Numbered from the stretch's first letter, positions 18,290 through 29,398 are shown. The stretch is 64,000 bases of DNA from Chlorops oryzae (GCA_020466095.1 CM035808.1:76913026-76977025), one strand, 5' to 3'. Notes: a model not told the origin generated them from the sequence alone. A program made the numbers and translations.

Positions 18290-19395
18290 AAAATGGAGAT
18301 AAGCTGAAATGTGAAAATTATAGAGGCATCACGCTACTCTGCGTGTGCTTCAAAATATTTTCGTTAATACTCAACAGGAGATTTAAGGCAGCGGCAGAAC
18401 CGATCTATAACGGACCAAGTGTTTTTACTGAAGCAAAATCTGGAGAAATGTTGCCATCACAATAAACTATTGCACATCCTATTCATTGACTTCAAGCAGG
18501 CATTCGATGGCCTGAGAAGGCACTTGATTCCAGCTGCGCTGAGGGAGCTGGGGATCGCGACAAAGATATTGAGGCTGGTTATGGCAAGGCTGAAAGATAC
18601 GTGCGGAAAGGTGAATGGTCTTTTAGACGCGTTCGAAGTCAGCAGTTTAGTAAAACAGGGTGACTTCTTATCGATAACGCTTTTTTATTTAGCACTAGAC
18701 TATGTTTTACAGCCAGTGGCGACGACAGGACATTTGTTCAACAAGATAGCGATTGTTTTAGCCTATGCTGACGACATCACGATACTAGCAGGTCAAAGCG
18801 GTACATGGTGGAGAAATTTGAAAAGCCACAGCAGCGAGCAACAAATTTGGGCCTTTGCATCAATCGAAGTATATGAAAATCAGCAAAGAAGTACGGAGAC
18901 GAACAATTGAAAACATAAAAATCGATGAGTTCACGATTGAAGGAGTAGAAAAGTTTAAACACCAGAGAGTCTGAGTCACAAATAGCAATGAGATAAAAGA
19001 TTTTATCCAAAACTTCATAATGGCGGCAAACAGGAGCTTTACCGCGCACCCAAAAATATTTAAATCCAAGATAGGAACACGAAGCAAAAATATGAATGCA
19101 TTCAAGCCCAGTTCTTTTTTAAGGACCCGACATATCTCGGAAATGGAGAGTGGAGATCCAACGAAGAACTACTGGAGTTCTGTAATGGAGAAGACGCGGG
19201 ACACTTCGCAAAGGGGCAAAGGCTGAGCTGGGGGCCATGTCATGCGCATGCCAGAAAGCAGACCACAAAAAGATCTTCTGAATTACAGACCATATGATAA
19301 CCGTGCATTGGGAAGGCCGCGTATGAGGTGGCTCAATGACGTGGGCGAAGACCTACGAAGACTTAAATTTCTTCAAAATCATTTCAAAACGTGAC
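18290..19395 (+). pseudogene. Second RTE-like LINE RT fragment
   Basis: The fragment starts with CENYRGITLL at about 18310. It changes frame to LFIDFKQAFDGLRRHLIPAA (18478 on), continues through a VKQGD block and AYADDITILAGQSG at about 18760, the YADD box, and ends with GHVMRMPESRPQKDLL and GRPRMRWLNDVGEDLRRL near 19235-19375. Frameshifts occur around 18400, 18850 and 19000. It belongs to a different RTE family from the fragments at 1825 and 17695, judged by sequence. Confidence 0.78.
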
Positions 19396-20100
19396 AATAA
19401 AATAATTTTTGTCTCGATTTCTATTTGTTATCAATGCATTACAGTGATTTTAAGTTCTATTTTATAGTTGCCTTAAAAATAAAAAAATATTTAATTAATA
19501 AAACACTATGTTTTTTTTTGTTTTTGCTAAATTGCAAACTCAGTCATTTTCCCAGCAATTTTAACCAAAATATGCTAAAAATAAACTATAGGCCTACACG
19601 GTGAAAAAAAGAGGATATTCTGATTTTGTTTTACAAAAAAACCATGTAAAAGTTAGTAAATAGCTAAAAACGACGAAATCTTACACAAATTTTATACTTT
19701 GAGTAACCATAACTCTTTTGTTTTTCGACGAATTTTAAATACTTTTTGAAAAAAGTATTAAATCTCTTATATTTGATAAGAAAAAAAAACAGAAATTTCG
19801 CAACATCTCAAGAACTGTTGGCATGATGCGAGTATCATAGTGATAAAAAGTGGCGTGATGGGAAAAACACCATAAGAATGCAAAAAAGGCATGGATCACA
19901 CGCAGAATAGATAAAAAATGAATTGCTCCTTTAATTTATCTGCATGGTGCAATGCTTGCAGGCAAACATGGGCGTGTAAAAGCTGCTATAAAATAAACAA
20001 ATTATTTAGAGTGACGAACATGAATGCATACTTCGTTTGTATGCACTTTGGGTATTAAAAAGCTGTAGGACGTGCGCGTAGATAGATTGAATATTCTCAA
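19396..20100. other. Unassigned AT-rich sequence
   Basis: I see no gene, repeat pair or motif that can be named in this stretch before the left LTR of element D. Confidence 0.5.
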
Positions 20101-20340
20101 TTATAATAACCGCACTGATTTATTTTATATTTTTCGATTTATTTTGAGCGTACTTATTTCGCGTGTCTGCTAGTAAAGCGAAAAGCAGAGAGAGAGAGAG
20201 CAAAACCGGGGAAAAGCAAATTCAACATGGCCTCTCCCAGTGTAACCATATTTCTTGTCTAACAACCGGTCTACATATACTTTACAATAAGGCAACAATA
20301 TTATGCGGGGTCTACACAAGGAATAAAGAAATACATTACA
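20101..20340 (-). repeat. Element D 3' LTR
   Basis: TTATAATAACCGCACTG...AAATACATTACA in window orientation, aligned end to end with 24300-24537. It includes a GAGAGAGA run and a shared CAACATGGCCTCTCCCAGTG block. Confidence 0.88.
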
Positions 20341-20358
20341 ACTCGGCCAATCTGATAA

Positions 20359-21260
20359 TCAATCGACCTCGATTTCATTATAATGATCCTCGTTTTCTGA
20401 ATACTCATTATCGGTATAATAATCCTCGCTCAAATTTGTAAAAGATTCGTTTGTGTCGCCTTCATCATCTTGCAAACGTACACAATGATACGGCTCCAAC
20501 CATTTCTTCATTCTAGTAGAATCGACTACGCTGTTGTATGGTATTTGCGTTACTTGAAAAGTATCTACGTCAGTCACTACATATCGATCATGACCTAGTC
20601 GTTTTCGGACCACATACGACCCTTTATAGTTTGAAATCAGTTTTTTATTTTTACCAATAGTGGTATCCACATTTTTTATTACCACAAAATCCCCTACCTG
20701 AAATTCTTTAGCGCACGTGTGCTTTTCGTCAAAATACTTTTGGTTGACTGCTTGAGATTTACGAATCATATCTACTGCTTCAGCTCGAATATCACTTAAG
20801 CTTTCAGTTTCTCTTGAAAATTCCTCATGCAGATACTCTGTCAGCTCATCGACTACAGGCCCTTTTTGTTCAATACCGATGCTACTGCATTCACGACCCG
20901 TGTAATTCCATTCTCTTCGGCAAATTTTTTAAAATCGTTAGACATGAAACATGTACCCCGATCATGTACTATTCTTTTAGGGCGACTATAGTCTGCAAAA
21001 TACCGTTTCAAGGAACATATAGTTTCTTTAGAGCTAGTATTGACAGCATACAATTTAGTGATTTTGGTAAACGCATCGAGAACGACTAACACATGTTTTT
21101 GCTTCGAGTTTCAAACTTCTAGTGGTCCAAAATGATCAATGTGTAACGTGTCCCATGGTTCCGGCTTCTTTGGAATGTTGTTTAAACTACCCACATTACT
21201 TCTGACTGATGCAGAATAATAAATACACTTGAGGCAGTTACGGATAAACTTATTTCACTT
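20359..21260 (-). pseudogene. Element D integrase remnant
   Basis: 21092-20853 gives part of the core (LVVLDAFTKITKLYAV; KRIVHDRGTCFMSNDFKKF, second catalytic Asp). 20769-20359 gives the C-terminal domain (AKEFQVGDFVVIKNVDT; ISNYKGSYVVRKRL) and an acidic Asn/Glu/Tyr tail. The frame changes near 20850 and the catalytic Glu region is damaged (INAVAS..NKKGL). The first core Asp block lies in degraded sequence near 21120-21170. Confidence 0.75.
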
Positions 21261-21265
21261 TTCCC

Positions 21266-21934
21266 TCATAGGTGGAAACCAATAATGTTTTTGATCTGAT
21301 TAGCACATTTATCTATGGCAAGGTGACCGTAATTCTCATGCTCAGTTCTCATTACACCCTGCTCCATTTCTTGTGGCACATACAGCTGTTGATACGGACC
21401 ACTGACACGAAAGACCAACCCATTATTAAGCTCATACCCCTGTACATCGGCTTCTTCTAACTTCTGCTCCAGACTATTTATTATTGGATCCCGTGACTGT
21501 GCAATCTGTATGTTTAGATCAACATCGTTTTCAACAATAGTACATATACTAGTCAATCTGCTTAATGAGTCAACATGTAACATCTTATCTCCTCCCCTAT
21601 GACGAACTTTGAAATCAAACATCTGGAGGCCCAAGGTCCATCGGGCAATCCTTGGGTTAATGAGTTTCTTGTCCAAAGCTTGCACCAGAGAATTACAGTC
21701 AGTTACTATTGTGAACGGGATTCCATCTTACATGGTTCTGAACCTTTCTAAAGCATTTACAATGGCCAATGTTTCCAATTCAAAACTGTGATAGCGTGTT
21801 TCAGGATCCGTAGTGGTCCTTGAATAATAAGCCACAGGGTGAAATTTCCCATCGTCCTGCTTCTGTAGTAAAATAGCACCATGGGAGCTAGCATCGGTAT
21901 GTAATTCTGTTTCCCCCCTAAATATTCCAAACAA
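21266..21934 (-). pseudogene. Element D RNase H and integrase zinc region
   Basis: 21934-21728 encodes the RNase H start (ETELHTDASSHG; PVAYYSRTTTDPETRYHSFE; ELETLAIVNALERF). 21685-21266 continues with DKKLINPRIARWTLGLQMFD and DSLSRL, and a HENYGHLAIDKC zinc-finger beginning. A frame break lies between the two near 21720. The join on the 5' side with RT is abrupt (see the RT entry). Confidence 0.78.
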
Positions 21935-22599
21935 TCTTCAATCAAAAGCAATGGAAAATGAACCCGGACTGTTATTTTATTGAGAGCTCGGTAGTCCACA
22001 CACATTATTAATTCACCATTCTTTTTACGCTCAAGCGCAATCGCCGAAGCAAAAGGTGAACTACTTGGTCGAATTGTGCCTTGAGACAACAAATCATCAA
22101 TTGTCTTTTGCACTTCCACCTTCTCTCTATACGACAAACGCCGAGGGCTGCTGTACACTGGCACGTCGAAATTAACTTTTATTTTCATAGAATAGCCGCT
22201 AAATTGCCGACTTTTGCCCGTTATTTTTACATAATTATTTATAACAACGGCATTTAGAGCATCTGCATCAGATCTGCATAACTTATTATCCACATCGGCT
22301 AACTTTTCGAGTTCGTCGGCCTCAGCATGTTCGACCAAAAGTATTACTTCTTCATAATCTACCAAATCTCCTGTCTCAATTAGTCTGGCTACACTCTTCT
22401 GCGACTGAAAACGTTTCTCGCAGGATAAAAGATCTTCTATTAAATTCACTTCTACATCGTGCCTACAATGCATATTCATTTCACCGTTATCAATTGCTTC
22501 CACCTCCGTTTCTGTCTTTATTGGAACCGAATCTTCATGATTCGTCTGCTTAAATATGTCCAACAATTTAAGTGCACTGATAACGATGTCCGGAGGCAT
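21935..22599 (-). pseudogene. Element D RT N-terminal part; palm deleted
   Basis: The ORF reads through a linker and RT fingers: VPVYSSPRRLSYREKVEVQ, GTIRPSSSPFASAIALERKK, LIMCVDYRALNKITV and FPLLLIEDCLEYLGG. The last recognisable residue of RT is at about 21925, and the sequence then jumps to RNase H. The region that should contain the catalytic FGL and YxDD boxes, about 150 residues, is missing, so the element cannot reverse-transcribe. Confidence 0.8.
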
Positions 22600-22605
22600 A
22601 CAGGG

Positions 22606-22930
22606 TTAATTTACCTTTCTTATGTTTAACAAATCTATTTTACAGTATCTATTGTTTTTAAAATGGCATAGATGAACATTTATTTTATTTAATATATCGC
22701 GTCCAATTAACAATGGCACCACAGCTTCATCATCTGGTAGTACAAAGAAATTATGAAATAAAACATGATGGCGAAAAACAAATTTACACTTTACGATTCC
22801 ACACGTACTCAATTTCTTATTTCCCATGCCACAATATTGGGTCAACCTCCGTTCACCGTGCTTCGAGAACGGTTAAAAAGACTTCTTGATAGTGCTAATT
22901 GGACTGCCAGAATCGACCAAGGCCATAAAA
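22606..22930 (-). pseudogene. Element D protease
   Basis: A DSG active-site context (VDSGSPISTIKKS) is readable at about 22920-22880. The rest follows in a shifted frame (GMGNKKLSTCGIVKCKFVF; VPLLIGRDILNK, the ILGRD-type second motif). Protease lies in the -1 frame relative to gag and overlaps its 3' end. A frame change near 22870 probably inactivates it. Confidence 0.7.
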
Positions 22931-24236
22931 AAATAGGTTCAGTGCACTTATTTTGCTGATAGAAGGCAAAACTTACCGGATTAGTATGTTGGAGCTTATA
23001 TGTTAACTGGACTTTCAGCTCTCTGATAGTAGAAGCGCCATACAGTATGGAGACCAGGGATGTTCTATCGTTGAGCCCTTCGATAATTAAATCAATTAGA
23101 TCCGTCTCCGATATGTTCGCACGGCTGGCTATGTACTGCATCTCGACTATGTACTGACGGGGTGTTTCATTAGACTTTAATACACGAGCCCGTAGCTGCT
23201 GAAGGACAACCCGAACAGAGAACGCACGTTGGAGTTCAGACAACAAGGCATCCCTCAATTCACCATAGCTGTGAACACGAACTAAGTCAGTGAATTGCTT
23301 CGCATACCCACACACCAGATGACGCGCCGCAACCAGCTTGTCCCTTTCACTATACCGGAAAGCCTGGAACACGTTTTCCAAATCTCCAATCCACTTGTTC
23401 ACATCTTGTGCATTCGAACCGTCAAATTTAATAACCATTGCGTCAAGTATGCCAAGATCAATCTTATGGCTCTCCAGTTCATTAAGCTCCTTTTGTAGCT
23501 GCATGAGCTCGTATCTCTTACGCGCAAACTCCAATTGTTTGTCTAGTTCGGCTGCGTCCCGCGCATCTCGCATGGCTACCTGTGAATCGAACGGCTGCTG
23601 CGCGCCACTCATTGCCTCTGGTCTTACTTGTGCTTCTGGCTGCCGTTGTTGTGGCAACGAGTCTGACTGCTGTTGTTGTGATGAGGCTACTGGTTGTTGT
23701 TGTTGTGGTTGTAGCAACATCTCTGGCCGCTGTTGTTGTTGCAATGCTTGCGGCTGTTGTTGTTGAAATACATCTGGCTGCTGCTGCTGTTGCATTAATT
23801 CTGGCTGTTGTTGTTCTAATTGCGGCTGTTGTTGTTTTTGTTGTAATATTCGTAGCTGCCGTTGTTGAAATACATCTGGCTGCTACTGTTGCTGCATCAA
23901 TTCTGGCTGTCGTTGTTGTATTTGCGGCTGTTGTTGTTGTTGCAATACTTCTGGCTGCTGTTGTTTCAATGCTTCTGACTGCTGTTGTTGTTGTTGCAAT
24001 ACTTCTGGCTTCTGTTGTTGTTGTTGAAATACTTCTTGCTGCTGTTGTTGTTGTAATACTTCTGGCTGCCGTTGTTGTTGCAAGTCTTTTGGCTGCTGTT
24101 GGTCAAGAAGACCAACACCGCCAATATGTTGATCATAGAGCGGTCTCAGTTGGATTGCTGTAGATTCCGGATCGAAACGCACATTGGCGCTTCTTAATGC
24201 GCGCACGATATCTGCTCGTCTTAACGAGTTCGACAT
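22842..24236 (-). pseudogene. gag: Element D Gag with long Gln-rich N-terminus and one stop codon
   Basis: From ATG 24236 one frame runs to 22842 (about 465 codons) with a single nonsense codon at 23883-23885, apparently CAG to TAG. Residues 1-35 (MSNSLRRADIVRALRSANV) look like a folded N-terminus. About 40-215 is a poly-Gln domain built of QPEVLQQQQ-like units. The capsid follows (LDAMVIKFDGSNAQDVNKW; LENVFQAFRYSERDK; LQQLRARVLKSNETPRQYI). No CCHC knuckle is seen before the stop. The Q-rich DNA is a GTT/GTTGCT microsatellite, prone to length change. Confidence 0.85.
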
Positions 24237-24299
24237 TTTATGTTAAAATAATGTTTTCTTATTACCACAGGGGAATAGATTCTTTACCCCACACCTGAT

Positions 24300-24537
24300 T
24301 TATAATAACCGCACTGATTTATTTTATATTTTTCTATTTATTTCGATCGTGTTTATTTCGCGTGTCTGCTAGTGACGCGGAAGGCAGAGAGAGAGAGCAA
24401 AACCGGGGAAAAGCAAATTCAACATGGCCTCTCCCAGTGTAACCATCTTTTTTGTCTAACAACCGGTCTACATATACTTTACAATAAGGCAACAACATTA
24501 TGCGGGTTCTACACAAGCAAAAAATAAATACATTACA
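24300..24537 (-). repeat. Element D 5' LTR
   Basis: Partner of 20101-20340. Between it and the gag ATG lie only about 60 bases, so the leader is short. The primer-binding site is not obvious; no TGG trinucleotide follows the LTR edge directly. Confidence 0.88.
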
Positions 24538-24584
24538 CAACAAGGTATCCGAGTCTTCTTAGTAGAGCATCTGCTTATTGAAAT

Positions 24585-24790
24585 GCATTTTGTAGAAAAA
24601 TATTCTGCTGGCCTTAAATGTTCTAAGCTCTTATATACAAATCCAAAAGAAGGGAAAGTGCTTTGCATTGCCAAAAGTTAGTTATGCATGATAAGCTATT
24701 GATTCGCGGATAGCTTACATCGCATAATTGCTTACGCATCGCATTATTGACCAACGATCGAGCTTCGATCGCGAGATTGTTTATATGTAA
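24585..24790 (-). repeat. Element E 3' LTR, left piece
   Basis: Matches the 5' LTR around 42003-42190 (TAAGCTCTTATA; TTGCCAAAAGTT; CATAATTGCTTACGC). It ends with a palindromic unit, ACGATCGAGCTTCGATCGC, at about 24754-24772. The Helitron begins at the next base after 24790. Confidence 0.7.
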
Positions 24791-24822
24791 CTAGCTGTCG
24801 CCAAGGCTCTAACCGGTCTCAT

Positions 24823-24950
24823 CCCACTTGTACCACTAATCCTACTTGTTCCACTATTCCCACTTGTACCACTAATCTCACTTGAACCACTAATCCCACT
24901 TGTACCACTAATCCCACTCGTTCCACTAATCCCACTTATACTACCAATAC
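24823..24950. repeat. 18-bp minisatellite near the Helitron 3' end
   Basis: About six to seven units of CCCACTTGTACCACTAAT with variants (CCTACTTGTTCCACTATT; CTCACTTGAACCACTAAT). It lies after the helicase stop, inside the Helitron. One frame reads as Gly-Ile-Ser-Gly-Thr-Ser repeats, but this follows from the 18-bp period and is not evidence of coding. Confidence 0.85.
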
Positions 24951-25034
24951 CACCAATAACACCAAACCACCAATACCAATAATCCCACAATTCATTCTGT
25001 AACATCAATTTATTGAATTCTTTAAATTTTTTCA

Positions 25035-26431
25035 TTGTAACGCTCTTTGGTACACCACATTTTTAGTTTTTCCATTCACATTGTCGGTGTAAATGAATAA
25101 AACGGATGGTTTACCTTCACGCGAACAGGCCACATATAATTGACCGTGTGAAAACACCGGATATTGCAAATTTAAACCACAAACTGCTAAGGATTGACCT
25201 TGAGCTTGATTGATAGTAACAGCAAAGGCCTAACGAATTGGAAATTGAAGTCGTTTGAATTCGTATGGCAACTCATAAGGTATCATTGGGATGCGTGGAA
25301 TCAACACTTCTTCGCCTTTAAATTTGCCAGTCAAGATTGTTGCCACAATAACATTTGCCATTAGCTTCTTAACAACAACTCTCGTACCATTACACAAACG
25401 TGGCTGATTGATATTTCGAAGCATGATGACGGTGACTCCAACTTTCAATCGAAGGTTATGGGGTGGTAGTCCAAGAACATCCAATGAATTCAGGAATTCC
25501 AAATCGCCTGGAATTTTTGATTGAATCGCTAAATTCAAATCATTGACATCCTTGTTTTTCGCTGCTAAAATTGCTCGCTCGCTCAACCAAGCATGACTTT
25601 TATAATTTTCCGTAATATTCGGAAAAACATTTTCAATCAATTCATCTCTGGACTGTGTGAAATGACAAAACTCAGATGGCAAAGTGATCAAACCAGAATC
25701 ATCATGTGGCGTTGCTCCATTTCCGATTTTCAACAATTGCTCAGTAAACACAGCTGCAGATAGATCATTTTGCAATTGTACACGGACATTAGTGGTCAAT
25801 TTCAACGTTGATATAGATTTCCATAGGTACGAATATTTCAAGCAAGCATTGATTTCGTCAGCTGCAGTTGATCTGGGCATAACTGGCAATGTTTGCCTAA
25901 AATCACCTGACAACAATATCAATGCACCACCAAATAAATCAGGTTTATCTCGAATATCTCTCATAGTTCGGTCCAGTGCTTCCACTGATTTTTTATGTGC
26001 CATGGTACATTCATCCCAAATAATGCTGTCACAACACTTCAATAGTTTTGCCGTTCCTGATGTTTTGGAAATATTGCATATTGGTGTTTCAATTACTTGA
26101 ATATTCAAAGGCAATTTGAGTGCAGAATGTGCTGTTCGGCCGCCATCTAATAAAGTAGCCGCTATGCCAGACGATGCCAATGCTAATGCGACTTTTTTTG
26201 AGGAACGTAACGTTGCCAAAATCAAAGAAATCAAAAAAGTTTTTCCAGTGCCACCAGGTGCGTCCAGAAAAAAAAGCCACCAGTTCCACTATTGACAGCT
26301 TGGGTGATTGTGTCATATGCCACCTTTTGCTCAGCATTTAATTTTGAAAGGTTTTCCACTAAATATGCACTCAATTCGTCGCAATCATATCGCAGTTCAC
26401 GTTGTAACTCAAGCTCGAAAATATCATCCAT
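25035..26431 (-). pseudogene. Helitron PIF1-like helicase
   Basis: Helicase motifs occur in order: LSKLNAEQKVAYDTI, Walker A (LDAPGGTGKTFL) at about 26262-26220, ASSGIAATLLDGGRTAHSA, the DE box in IIWDECTMAHKK, LLSGDFRQTLPVMP, a stretch with LRLKVGVTVIMLRNI, and motif VI wording near 25200-25110 (AVTINQAQGQSL; LYVACSREGKP). Two lesions are visible: a frameshift in a T8 run at about 26265-26272, just before Walker A, and a TAG stop at 25228 in FPIR*AFA. It would have unwound DNA during rolling-circle transposition. Confidence 0.88.
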
Positions 26432-26455
26432 ATAACGATTTGGTTCAGTTAGTCC

Positions 26456-27521
26456 TTACTGTGCTAATGCTTTACTACCAATAGCCAAACACAAATCTTC
26501 AATTATAATCAATGCTTCATTATATATTTCTGGTGCATATTCCAACACTGGATCCAAAGTCGACCGACGAACTCGATTCAATATATCTTCCGCCAAATTG
26601 TTTCGATACTTTGTCCACAGAATCAATGGATTTGATAGGAAGCATGTTGTCAAAATAATTGCAAATAAAATTCGTATTTGATGTGGATGGACACTTACAC
26701 ATACATCGGCAATAGTATCATCCCAATGACTATCATTTTCCAATAAATTCAGTTTTTGGCACGCTTCTCGATACGTTGCACATACCACTCCATTGACTGT
26801 TTTTAAATCCGAAAACAATTTTGGTCCACGCACATTAAATAATAACAAACGTAAATAGAAACATTCGTCATTGTTTGGGTGTATAGTATAAACACGTCCC
26901 AAAGCATCGCTGGAAAACACGTTGGTATATCCATCAACAGGATTTCCTCGCTTACGCCTGTGAAACCCCTTTTTGGATGCGATCCAAATGAAAAATGTTG
27001 GTACTTTAGCATACAATAATGTTCTTGCAAAAGGATCAACTGCACACAATTTAAAGAAAGCAGTTAACGTCGTATTTGGCGGCGAAACAGCTCTATCAGC
27101 AGCATTTGCAACTGTAAAATACACACGTTGACCATTTTCAAGATGCACAGCAAGATGAACAACTGTTGGATATCTTTCATGTATATGAAACGAAAATATG
27201 CGCCAAATTGCTTCATTACTGCTGATGTAACGCCCCATTTGATATTGGTACACTTCATCATTTCTATTTGGATCAGTTGCACCAAACACTGCCATATCAC
27301 TTGTTGACTTTGTTGACATATTTACAAATGTACTTAATCGATTTGACGGAATTACAGTATTCAACGTTGATGTGCGCTTTGAATACTTTTGATATCAACA
27401 GATTATACGGTACGATCCAGCGATTATTCACTTCAACGTCTTTATTTCGTACTTTGATAGTAACAGAATCGGCCATGGTCTTCAACAGACCGACGACGGT
27501 ACAGTGAATATCCATTACCAC
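26456..27521 (-). pseudogene. Helitron Rep-helicase linker region
   Basis: 27521-27297 carries the end of the Rep domain, with the two-tyrosine context IKYICKYVNK (Y-x3-Y). The frame then shifts to 27364-26456, giving the linker of RepHel proteins (QYQMGRYISSNEAIWRIFSF; HIHERYPTVVHLAVHLENGQ; TLLYAKVPTFFIW; VYTIHPNNDECFYLRLLL; GPKLFSDLKTVNG). The tyrosines are the residues expected to attach to DNA. A stop near 26456 and a frame break at about 27330 interrupt it. Confidence 0.85.
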
Positions 27522-28309
27522 CGGTGACTGTATCCGAAACTAATGCTCTAGGGTAGCGCTTAGTGCATTTTCCATCAACCATATATGGTGAATTGATGTT
27601 ATGTTCACCACAGGGGCCATGGATCATATTCTGCACAATAACATCGTAAAATTCGGGATCAACGGCTGGATTTGGAATTTCAGCAGAAATCACAGTGTCC
27701 ACTTGATCTGTTGTGATCTTATCAACTAACCACATGAGGATGTGAGCATGTGGCAAACCACGTTTCTGCCATTCAACAGAATACATCCAACATTTCACAG
27801 TACCAAAATTTTTACTTTTCACAATGAAATTCGTCAACGCCTTTAACTTTTGGTTGAATACATGGGCAGTTATGTCATGGCGATCGATTGGCTTTTGTCC
27901 AAAAAACATATTATCTTTCATCTCTATCCATTGCGGATTGCAAGTAAAAGTAATAAACAAATCCGGGCGGCCATATTGACGAACATATGTCATGGCGTCC
28001 TGCGTGTATTCGTGCATATGCCGTGGACTGCCTTGATACGACGATGACAATATAATCATTTTGCCGACATCATTCACATCTCCATCATTGTTTATTGCAT
28101 CGCGCAAATGAATGTATTCGTCTGAGCGAAGTTTCTTCTGATTAAACCTGATAAAATTCAATCTCTCCGTTTCGATTTGGCACACATGTCAATAACACCC
28201 TGATGGAAAAGTTTGCAAGAATGCAAAATGTAGTTCACCTCATTTTGACGCACCATAAGTCGATATGAATAAAAGTTCATTGCGCTAACTTTTTTATTTG
28301 TTTCTGCAC
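27442..28309 (-). pseudogene. Helitron Rep catalytic region (HUH endonuclease)
   Basis: 28185-27442 reads DVGKMIILSSSYQGSPRHMHE, YVRQYGRPDLFITFTCNPQW, MYSVEWQKRGLPHAHILMWL (the HAH metal-binding motif), MIHGPCGEHN and KCTKRYPRALV. The 5' exon part 28309-28170 reads FYSYRLMVRQNEVNYILHS and joins after a one-base frameshift near 28180. This domain nicks donor and target DNA. Intact motifs remain but the frame is broken. Confidence 0.88.
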
Positions 28310-28408
28310 CTAAATTGAAAGTAATAATGCATTTAAATAAAATAAACATTCTAAAATTAAAATAAAATTAAAAAAAAATTAAAAAGAAACGGAAAACTGA
28401 TAACTAAC
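28310..28408 (-). other. Helitron Rep intron 2 (99 nt, GT-AG)
   Basis: Donor G|GTTAGT at 28408 and acceptor TTTCAATTTAG ending at 28310. Removing it joins MRNAFSG to AETNKKVSAMNF in frame, which restores the usual Helitron wording across the junction. Confidence 0.7.
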
Positions 28409-28409
28409 C

Positions 28410-28828
28410 GGAAAACGCATTTCTCATTTTAATATTCAAATGGTATCCGTCTTCTCCATGGCAAAACAAAAGCGGATATTGTAATGCGTCATAACACCGA
28501 TGCGTTTCGGAAACTCTCTGCAATTTATTATTTCGGCGATGCAAAACAATGTCGCGTGAATAGAATTCATCACCAACAATAGGACAATGGCATGATTGTC
28601 AGAAAGCATCTGATCCAAAGCAGTTTGAAATAAGTGCACCAGTTCATTTTCATCTCTCAACATTGATTGCAATCGCTCAACAATGTGCCGCCTCAAATTT
28701 GATGAAACGTCGCACCGCAGATTAGTTTCTACAGATGTATTGCCAACAAAGTATATTTGCAAGAATTGATTACTTTGTTCCGCAAAAGGCAATAAAGAAC
28801 CAAATCGATGGTATACTTTGCCTTGTAT
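28410..28828 (-). pseudogene. Helitron Rep N-terminal middle exon
   Basis: From 28828 it reads IQGKVYHRFGSLLPFAEQSN, FLQIYFVGNTS, LRRHIVERLQSMLRDENEL and, after a frame change near 28560, the HRCYDALQYPLLF / GEDGYHL block that precedes the intron at 28408. These are standard Helitron Rep N-terminal segments. At least one frameshift and a small deletion separate the halves. Confidence 0.82.
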
Positions 28829-28911
28829 CTGTTAAATATCAATAATTTCGCAAATGAACGGGATATATATTCATCAAACTAAATATAAACTGTGTCATAC
28901 GAAGTATTTAC
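28829..28911 (-). other. Helitron Rep intron 1 (83 nt, GT-AG)
   Basis: Donor AAG|GTAAATAC at 28911 and acceptor TATTTAACAG ending at 28829. Splicing joins FIPTFK to IQGKVYHRFG in frame, matching uninterrupted Helitron Rep proteins. Confidence 0.75.
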
Positions 28912-29398
28912 CTTGAAAGTGGGTATAAAATTATCTCAAACAATGTTCGTCGCACCGAAAGATGTCATTTGAAAACATCTATTGTACAACTGAATATTCT
29001 TCAAAAAATGATCTGATTCGGGCGATCCGCCAATAAGCAATGAACGCAATGGCTCAGGTGGCGGAATCAATTTGATCAATTTCACTTGACCATTTGCACA
29101 ACACAATCCAGGAGTTTCATGTTTAAATTTGAATGCCTTACAATGACTGCACACAATAGACATTGATCCAATTGAAACGACATCAAGTTCAGCATAATTC
29201 AAAGTGGCATCATACAAATGCTGCACGTTCCCAAATAATACTTCTGTTTCTCGAAGCTCTTAAGCGAGCCATATTATTTCTAACGGTTTCATTTATATCA
29301 CGATGCTGTGCATCACTTTGCAATGCTCGAGCAGCCGCATATAATGTTGCGTTGGGTGTACGGCTCCCCAATGCAGAACGACGATGTCCGCGGGGCAT
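28912..29398 (-). pseudogene. Helitron Rep N-terminal exon
   Basis: ATG at 29398 begins MPRGHRRSALGSRTPNATLY, the basic Arg/Ala-rich start found in insect Helitron Rep proteins. After a frameshift near 29215 the sequence reads ATLNYAELDVVSIGSMSIVC, the zinc-finger-like CSHCKAFKF...GLCCANG, PPPEPLRSLL and CFQMTSFGATNIV. A stop (TAG/TGA context) follows NIV, six codons before the splice donor at 28912, so the copy is inactive. Confidence 0.82.

Larger units (their letters stand above)
20101..24537 (-). mobile_element. Element D: defective Ty3/gypsy retrotransposon with Q-rich Gag
   Basis: Two LTRs of about 240 bp (20101-20340 and 24300-24537) enclose minus-strand gag, protease, a partial RT, RNase H and integrase. 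The RT palm with the YxDD box is deleted and there are several stops, so the copy is dead. LTRs differ by roughly 6-8%, so it is of middle age. Target duplication is not clean (CTCAA left, CAACA right). Integrase C-terminal wording (YKGSYVVRKRLGHDRYVV; MKKWLEPY) suggests an mdg3-type lineage, which is tentative. Confidence 0.85.

Noticed and set aside
23582..24163. 193-codon plus-strand ORF of Val/Ala repeats
   Set aside because: It is the antisense shadow of the Gln-repeat DNA in element D Gag; the repetitive VVV/AAVV composition follows from the GTT repeats.
24781..25035. 84-codon Gly-Ile-Ser-Gly-Thr-Ser ORF
   Set aside because: Product of an 18-bp minisatellite after the helicase stop; no independent sign of coding.
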